Below are positions 5,753-9,057 of a stretch of 9,057 bases of DNA, one piece after another. Each line of letters begins with the position of its first letter. Position 1 is the first letter of the stretch. Below the pieces are notes generated by a model. It saw nothing but the letters and a program-made list of their open reading frames with translations. It was not told where the DNA came from and searched no databases. This DNA is from Deltaproteobacteria bacterium UBA1386 (GTDB lineage: Bacteria; Desulfobacterota; Syntrophorhabdia; Syntrophorhabdales; Syntrophorhabdaceae): the NCBI GenBank assembly GCA_002305765.1, contig DBQU01000005.1, positions 1 through 9,057 of the forward strand. The letters are read 5' to 3'. The position numbers were made by a program, and so were the translations under genes.

Positions 5753-7057
5753 ATGTCTGAGAGACGGAGGAAAGGGGTCGGGATGCTCGATATGGCCGGT
5801 AAAACGAGAATATCAAGGGACGCATACCGGGAGCTCGACAAGGGCAGAGAGGATCTCCTTGACAGGCAGCGCACCGGGCTCCGTGAGCAACTGGACCGTT
5901 TCAGACGGGACAAGGACAAGCCGGAGGGTGATTCCCACCTGGTGGCCGTGGCGGAGACGATCCGCCGCATCTACGACGGCATGGAGGGTATCCTCAGGGA
6001 CCTGGATGAGGCCTTCGGTCAGCAGCGCATTTTGGGGAAAACGTCCGCGATATACATGGATGCGCTCAGGGATTATTGCCTCACACCGGCACGCGTGTGG
6101 GAGATAGAGCGTGACAGGATTATAGGGTTTGCCTCGCTTGCCCTGATGCTGCCCGACCGGCTCCGGAGGGATGTGGACCGTTTTCTGGAAAGGGCAGGCA
6201 TGAGGGCCCCGGAGCTCCGCGCGGCCGCTAATGAGCAGATGCATGACAGAATCGTCCCCATCAAAGCCGTGCTTGAGAGGTTACGGACAGAGAACAGGAT
6301 CCTCGTCGCCGTTCTCTATGGTCCATACTCGGAGGGAGTGCCGCGTGGCCGGCCCAGTATCGATATCGGCATCTGCCTGCGGACGGACGATGAGGCGGAG
6401 CGGATGCGCATTGTCGGCAGCATACGTGCGGCCGTGCAGGATGACACGCATGTTTCGATCCTCCATCTCAACGACAGGGACGAGTCGCCCTTTGTGGTCC
6501 AGGAGGCCCTTGCGGGAATTCATCTGGTGGAGCCAGATGTAGATGCGCTCGATGATGCTTACGATTGGGCGTTAGACGAGGCGGAGTCGATGCGGTTTGA
6601 AAAGGAGGGGGACGAGAGGATGGAAGAGAAGCAGGCCATGATGAACCTTATGCGGCGGAAATTGTGGTCATATCGTATCAACTACGCAGCCAGCAATTAC
6701 GCAGAGTGTGTGTCCTTACTCTTTTTTGTTTTGGAGGCCCTCTGTCGTTACGTCCTTGCCGGCAAAGGCTATCGCGCGTACTCGCACCGCGAGGTCCGCG
6801 AACTGATGGCCAGGCATTTCATCACCACCGGCGAGGTGGACAGGATCGTATACGACCATCTCTTCGAGCTCTATCATCGGCGGCGGGACGCGGATTTCAG
6901 TGCGGCGACCTTCGGCAAGAACGAGGTGGATCAGTACGGGCAGAGAGTGCGCGAGAGTCTCGAGCTCCTGAAGGGCCATGTTGACGATGAAGACAGGGAG
7001 GATCTGCTGTCGTTGCTGGCTGTCTCTGACGGTCCCGGATTACTGAAAAATAGGTGA
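5753..7057 (+). CDS. Fused MNT-like nucleotidyltransferase and HEPN domain protein
   Basis: A 434-residue protein I cannot match to a named family as a whole. Residues 1-180 are helical and charged, without a recognised domain. Residues about 183-262 look like a minimal nucleotidyltransferase (MNT): ILVAVLYGPYSEG, then PSIDIGICL, then HVSILHLND. In active MNTs these read GSxxxG and SDIDIGI; here the Ser of GS is Pro and the first catalytic Asp is Ser (S202), with D204 kept, so catalysis is doubtful. Residues about 297-410 resemble a HEPN domain (YAASNYAECVSLLFFVLEAL, then HRRRDADF, near the usual RxxADY site). MNT and HEPN are usually separate antitoxin and toxin genes; here they appear fused. 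The ATG at 5753 follows GGGG by six bases; ATG 5783 (after AGGAAAGGGG) is also plausible. An in-frame extension to 5504 would overlap fic out of frame and is rejected. It is probably co-transcribed with fic. Confidence 0.72.
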   Translation: MSERRRKGVGMLDMAGKTRISRDAYRELDKGREDLLDRQRTGLREQLDRFRRDKDKPEGDSHLVAVAETIRRIYDGMEGILRDLDEAFGQQRILGKTSAIYMDALRDYCLTPARVWEIERDRIIGFASLALMLPDRLRRDVDRFLERAGMRAPELRAAANEQMHDRIVPIKAVLERLRTENRILVAVLYGPYSEGVPRGRPSIDIGICLRTDDEAERMRIVGSIRAAVQDDTHVSILHLNDRDESPFVVQEALAGIHLVEPDVDALDDAYDWALDEAESMRFEKEGDERMEEKQAMMNLMRRKLWSYRINYAASNYAECVSLLFFVLEALCRYVLAGKGYRAYSHREVRELMARHFITTGEVDRIVYDHLFELYHRRRDADFSAATFGKNEVDQYGQRVRESLELLKGHVDDEDREDLLSLLAVSDGPGLLKNR

Positions 7058-7169
7058 AGCGTCAACTGAAGCGACTACTGAAGTGCGTTTTCAGATAAAG
7101 TAATAATATTAGTTATGTCCAAGACAATCTGTACGCGAGAAAATTCCCGTTTTGAGAGTTAGTATGGAG

Positions 7170-8009
7170 TTATAACAGCTTCAGCCTATATCCCGGGATC
7201 TCAATCATTACTGCCTGGAGAATCGCTTCCGTTTGTCCGGGATTGACACAGACCGTGTCTCCGATCCTGTCCATGACTTTCCCGGACACTTTCGGTGACT
7301 CATGGATGTGTCCGCTGAGAACCGCGGGAGGCTGGTGTTGTTCGATGAATCTCCGTACGGCCGCGGATCCAATGTGCTGTCCGTTGAAGAGGAGATCTAG
7401 GTTGGTGTCGTAGGGCGGGTCGTGCAGGACATAGACGGTTCTTTTCGGGTCTGACATCTGAGCAAGCTGTTCGAGATCCTCCTCCATCGTGGGATGAGAG
7501 GCATACCACTCTTGCTCATTGATATCGATGAGTCCGTTTGCCGTGCTGATGACTGGTTTGTAAGGACCGGGCTGGAGAATTCTCTGCTCGTCATCGTATC
7601 TTTCCCAGTCTTTGCACGAAAACGGGGTGGGACGCACGCAGGAATAGCCGGCGATGAAGAGGCCTTCCGTGAGGTGATGCACTCTCATATGCAGGAGTTT
7701 CAGGAGGCCTTCTTCCTCCATGTCCTCAAGGAGGTGCAGGTTCACCTGGAAATCGTCGTTACCCATCATGAGGAGGACGTCTGTTCGAGGGTTTTTCCTC
7801 CGGAATGAAACCAGCGACGGGCGGAGCTCATTGAGAATGAACTGTCGCTGTTCGCTGATCAGGTTCTTGTACTCGCCGGTTTTAGGGAGGAGGTCGCCTC
7901 CCACGATGACGGCACCTGCTTTCTTCCGGGTGGCGAGCGCGATAAGTTTTCGGTAGAAAGCGGGGTTACCATGGAGGTCGGCACTGTAAAGGATTCTCAT
8001 ATCAGCCAT
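7170..8009 (-). CDS. Calcineurin-like metallophosphoesterase
   Basis: A 279-residue single-domain phosphoesterase with the two-metal site of the family. It has DLH at 11-13 (D11, H13), GGD at 37-39 (D39), GND at 83-85 in place of the usual GNH, VLHDPP (H196), and GHIH at 233-236. The residue after GN is Asp, not His, as in some family members; this could lower or change activity. There is no signal peptide, so it is cytoplasmic. Substrate unknown: phosphoproteins, nucleotides or phosphodiesters are all possible. ATG 8009 has GAGGTG eight bases upstream. ATG 8000, three codons later, overlaps the preceding stop as ATGA and gives the classic MRILYSADLHG start; either may be right. It is last in a three-gene operon behind another phosphatase. 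Confidence 0.85.
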   Translation of the reverse strand: MADMRILYSADLHGNPAFYRKLIALATRKKAGAVIVGGDLLPKTGEYKNLISEQRQFILNELRPSLVSFRRKNPRTDVLLMMGNDDFQVNLHLLEDMEEEGLLKLLHMRVHHLTEGLFIAGYSCVRPTPFSCKDWERYDDEQRILQPGPYKPVISTANGLIDINEQEWYASHPTMEEDLEQLAQMSDPKRTVYVLHDPPYDTNLDLLFNGQHIGSAAVRRFIEQHQPPAVLSGHIHESPKVSGKVMDRIGDTVCVNPGQTEAILQAVMIEIPGYRLKLL

Positions 8010-8743
8010 TCGTCCCGCACCTCGTAATAGTCGCCGTCGCTGTCCACGATCACCATCGGGGAATAGTCCGTTATCAGGATTCGTACGCACATGTCCGCCC
8101 CTAGCCCGATCCGGCCGCGGGCAAAGAAGGGCTCCACGAGGTGAAAATGGCCGAATACGAGCGTTTTGCCGTACGTATACTTCTGTTTGAGAAAGAATCC
8201 GTCCGTTCCCCACACGAAGTCCGTGCCACGCTGCTCATGGAGGGGTGTGCACGGCTCAGCACCTGCGTGGCTAAAGAAGAAACGGTCAGTCTCGAAGCTG
8301 TACCGGGTCGCCGCGATGAATGCCAGGTGCTCAGGGGGAATGACGCTTTGCAGGAAGGCAGTGAGCTCCCGGTTGTCCAGAAGGACGTGTTTGCCGTCAC
8401 GCTCGATGTAATGCCGCCCGCCCGTAGAATAGGACAATGTCCGGGGATCCACACCGTATGATTTCAGCGTCGAAATAAACCCGTTGTCCATCAAGACGCC
8501 GTATGCGCTTGTGTCTCCGTCCAGCGCCTTGATGAGCAACTCCTCGTGGTTGCCTCTCAGATAAACGTTCGCCGGGTTCTTCAGCGATGTGAGGAATTCC
8601 ATTACCTCGCGGCTCTGGGGACCACGATCGATATAGTCACCCAGGAATATAAGTCGATCCCCCTCCTGATAGTCCGCGTTGTGCAGGGCATCGTTCAGCT
8701 CCCTATAGCATCCATGGATGTCGCCTATGACGAGATTCTTCAT
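7997..8743 (-). CDS. PPP-family serine/threonine protein phosphatase
   Basis: A 248-residue protein of the bacterial PrpA/ApaH-like branch of PPP phosphatases. All signature blocks are present: GDIHG at 7-11 (D8, H10), GDYIDRG at 35-41 (D36), GNHE at 64-67 (N65, H66), SHAG with H159, and GHFH at 198-201. These bind two metal ions and catalyse phosphate monoester hydrolysis. Known relatives act on phospho-Ser/Thr, phospho-His or dinucleoside polyphosphates, and sequence alone does not separate these. At 248 residues it is shorter than ApaH (about 280), so a protein phosphatase is more likely. ATG 8743 overlaps the upstream TGA as ATGA and has GGAG five bases upstream, implying translational coupling. 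The same kind of overlap or near-overlap links it to the metallophosphoesterase that follows. No kinase is visible in the window. Confidence 0.9.
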   Translation of the reverse strand: MKNLVIGDIHGCYRELNDALHNADYQEGDRLIFLGDYIDRGPQSREVMEFLTSLKNPANVYLRGNHEELLIKALDGDTSAYGVLMDNGFISTLKSYGVDPRTLSYSTGGRHYIERDGKHVLLDNRELTAFLQSVIPPEHLAFIAATRYSFETDRFFFSHAGAEPCTPLHEQRGTDFVWGTDGFFLKQKYTYGKTLVFGHFHLVEPFFARGRIGLGADMCVRILITDYSPMVIVDSDGDYYEVRDEWLI

Positions 8744-9057
8744 CCGATCTCCGCGTCAAGGAGCGCGTCGCCCTCTTCCTTCGTGTTGAAATACACCTTC
8801 CGTCCGTTGGGGAAGAGGTAGCACCACTTGTAACCTTCCTTTTCGGATCTTTGCCGGCGCACCCCGGCGAAGAAGGCCTTCTCCGGCATGACCCAGCTGT
8901 CTTTGTCATGACGGGCGAAGAGGGGTTCTAAATGCTCGCGCATTTTCTCGACGAGGAGGATCTTCTCCTCGAAAGGAAGGTTCCGCAGGCGTTCTCTCTC
9001 CGCCTTCTTCGCGGCGAGGATGTCCTCGAGGGACGGGGGCGGAACAGGAGGTGGGGA
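8740..9057 (-). CDS. Small conserved hypothetical protein, 5' end cut by the window
   Basis: The reading frame stays open to the right edge, giving at least 105 residues, so the start lies outside the window. The first in-frame ATG inside (8943) is unlikely to be the real start because the upstream part is protein-like: a Pro-rich stretch (SPPPVPPPS), then LEDILAAKKAERERLRNLPF and EEKILLVEKM. The LPFEEK...L pattern with a charged helix before it is common in short bacterial proteins of unknown function. The C-terminal half contains WCYLFPNGRKVYF, a compact aromatic beta-like motif. It overlaps the phosphatase gene by four bases (ATGA), so it is the upstream member of that operon. I do not recognise a function. 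Confidence 0.7.
   Translation of the reverse strand, partial: SPPPVPPPSLEDILAAKKAERERLRNLPFEEKILLVEKMREHLEPLFARHDKDSWVMPEKAFFAGVRRQRSEKEGYKWCYLFPNGRKVYFNTKEEGDALLDAEIG

Noticed and set aside
6842..6859. RX4H match (R364 to H369) as the HEPN ribonuclease motif
   Set aside because: It lies before the position where the HEPN motif is expected; at that site the protein has RRRDADF with no downstream His, so RNase activity is not supported.
7078..7094. CTGAA / TTCAG hairpin after the MNT-HEPN gene as a terminator
   Set aside because: A 5-bp stem with a 7-base loop and no T-run is too weak. No convincing intrinsic terminator is seen in the 7058-7169 gap.
8010..8213. N-terminal extension of the metallophosphoesterase
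   Set aside because: It overlaps the phosphatase C-terminus in another frame; the family-typical start MRILYSADLHG and a ribosome binding site favour 8009 or 8000.

Overview
This is a gene-dense, GC-rich bacterial window. The CCA-adding enzyme resembles the E. coli type, Shine-Dalgarno sites are clear and genes are tightly packed. It also mixes Fic, DUF433 and tandem ankyrin genes, which suggests an environmental Gram-negative such as a deltaproteobacterium-like lineage. No marker fixes the taxon, so that is a low-confidence inference.

Layout. (1) Positions 165-2589, minus strand: four consecutive ankyrin-repeat genes, transcribed from 2589 toward 165, almost without gaps. All four end in the same ~25-residue tail (consensus REEILDLFRQYAPE, then MEAYC). 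The tail is also conserved as DNA, so the cluster looks like a tandem duplication array. (2) Positions 2693-3949, plus strand: cca, the tRNA CCA-adding enzyme with a C-terminal HD domain, divergent from the ankyrin operon. (3) Positions 3990-4336, minus strand: a DUF433 antitoxin-like gene followed, with overlapping stop and start, by a 44-codon remnant of a DUF5615 PIN-like toxin. The remnant ends inside a perfect 12-bp inverted repeat. (4) Positions 4527-7057, plus strand: a class II Fic AMP-transferase (DUF4172-Fic-winged helix), then a protein that appears to fuse an uncharacterised helical N-terminus, a degenerate MNT-type nucleotidyltransferase and a HEPN domain. The Fic promoter has a consensus -10 and is surrounded by five TGCGGA elements. 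(5) Positions 7170-9057, minus strand: an operon with ATGA junctions coding for a small conserved protein (cut by the window edge), a PPP-family protein phosphatase and a second calcineurin-like phosphoesterase.

How it fits together. cca is housekeeping. The ankyrin array and the 3990-7057 block (an apparently orphaned antitoxin, Fic, and MNT-HEPN) look like accessory DNA. The most interesting candidate system is the Fic plus MNT-HEPN pair: a self-inhibited AMP-transferase next to a pseudo-nucleotidyltransferase fused to HEPN, probably under one autoregulated promoter. The second is the ankyrin array with its shared tail. Both functional readings are inference.
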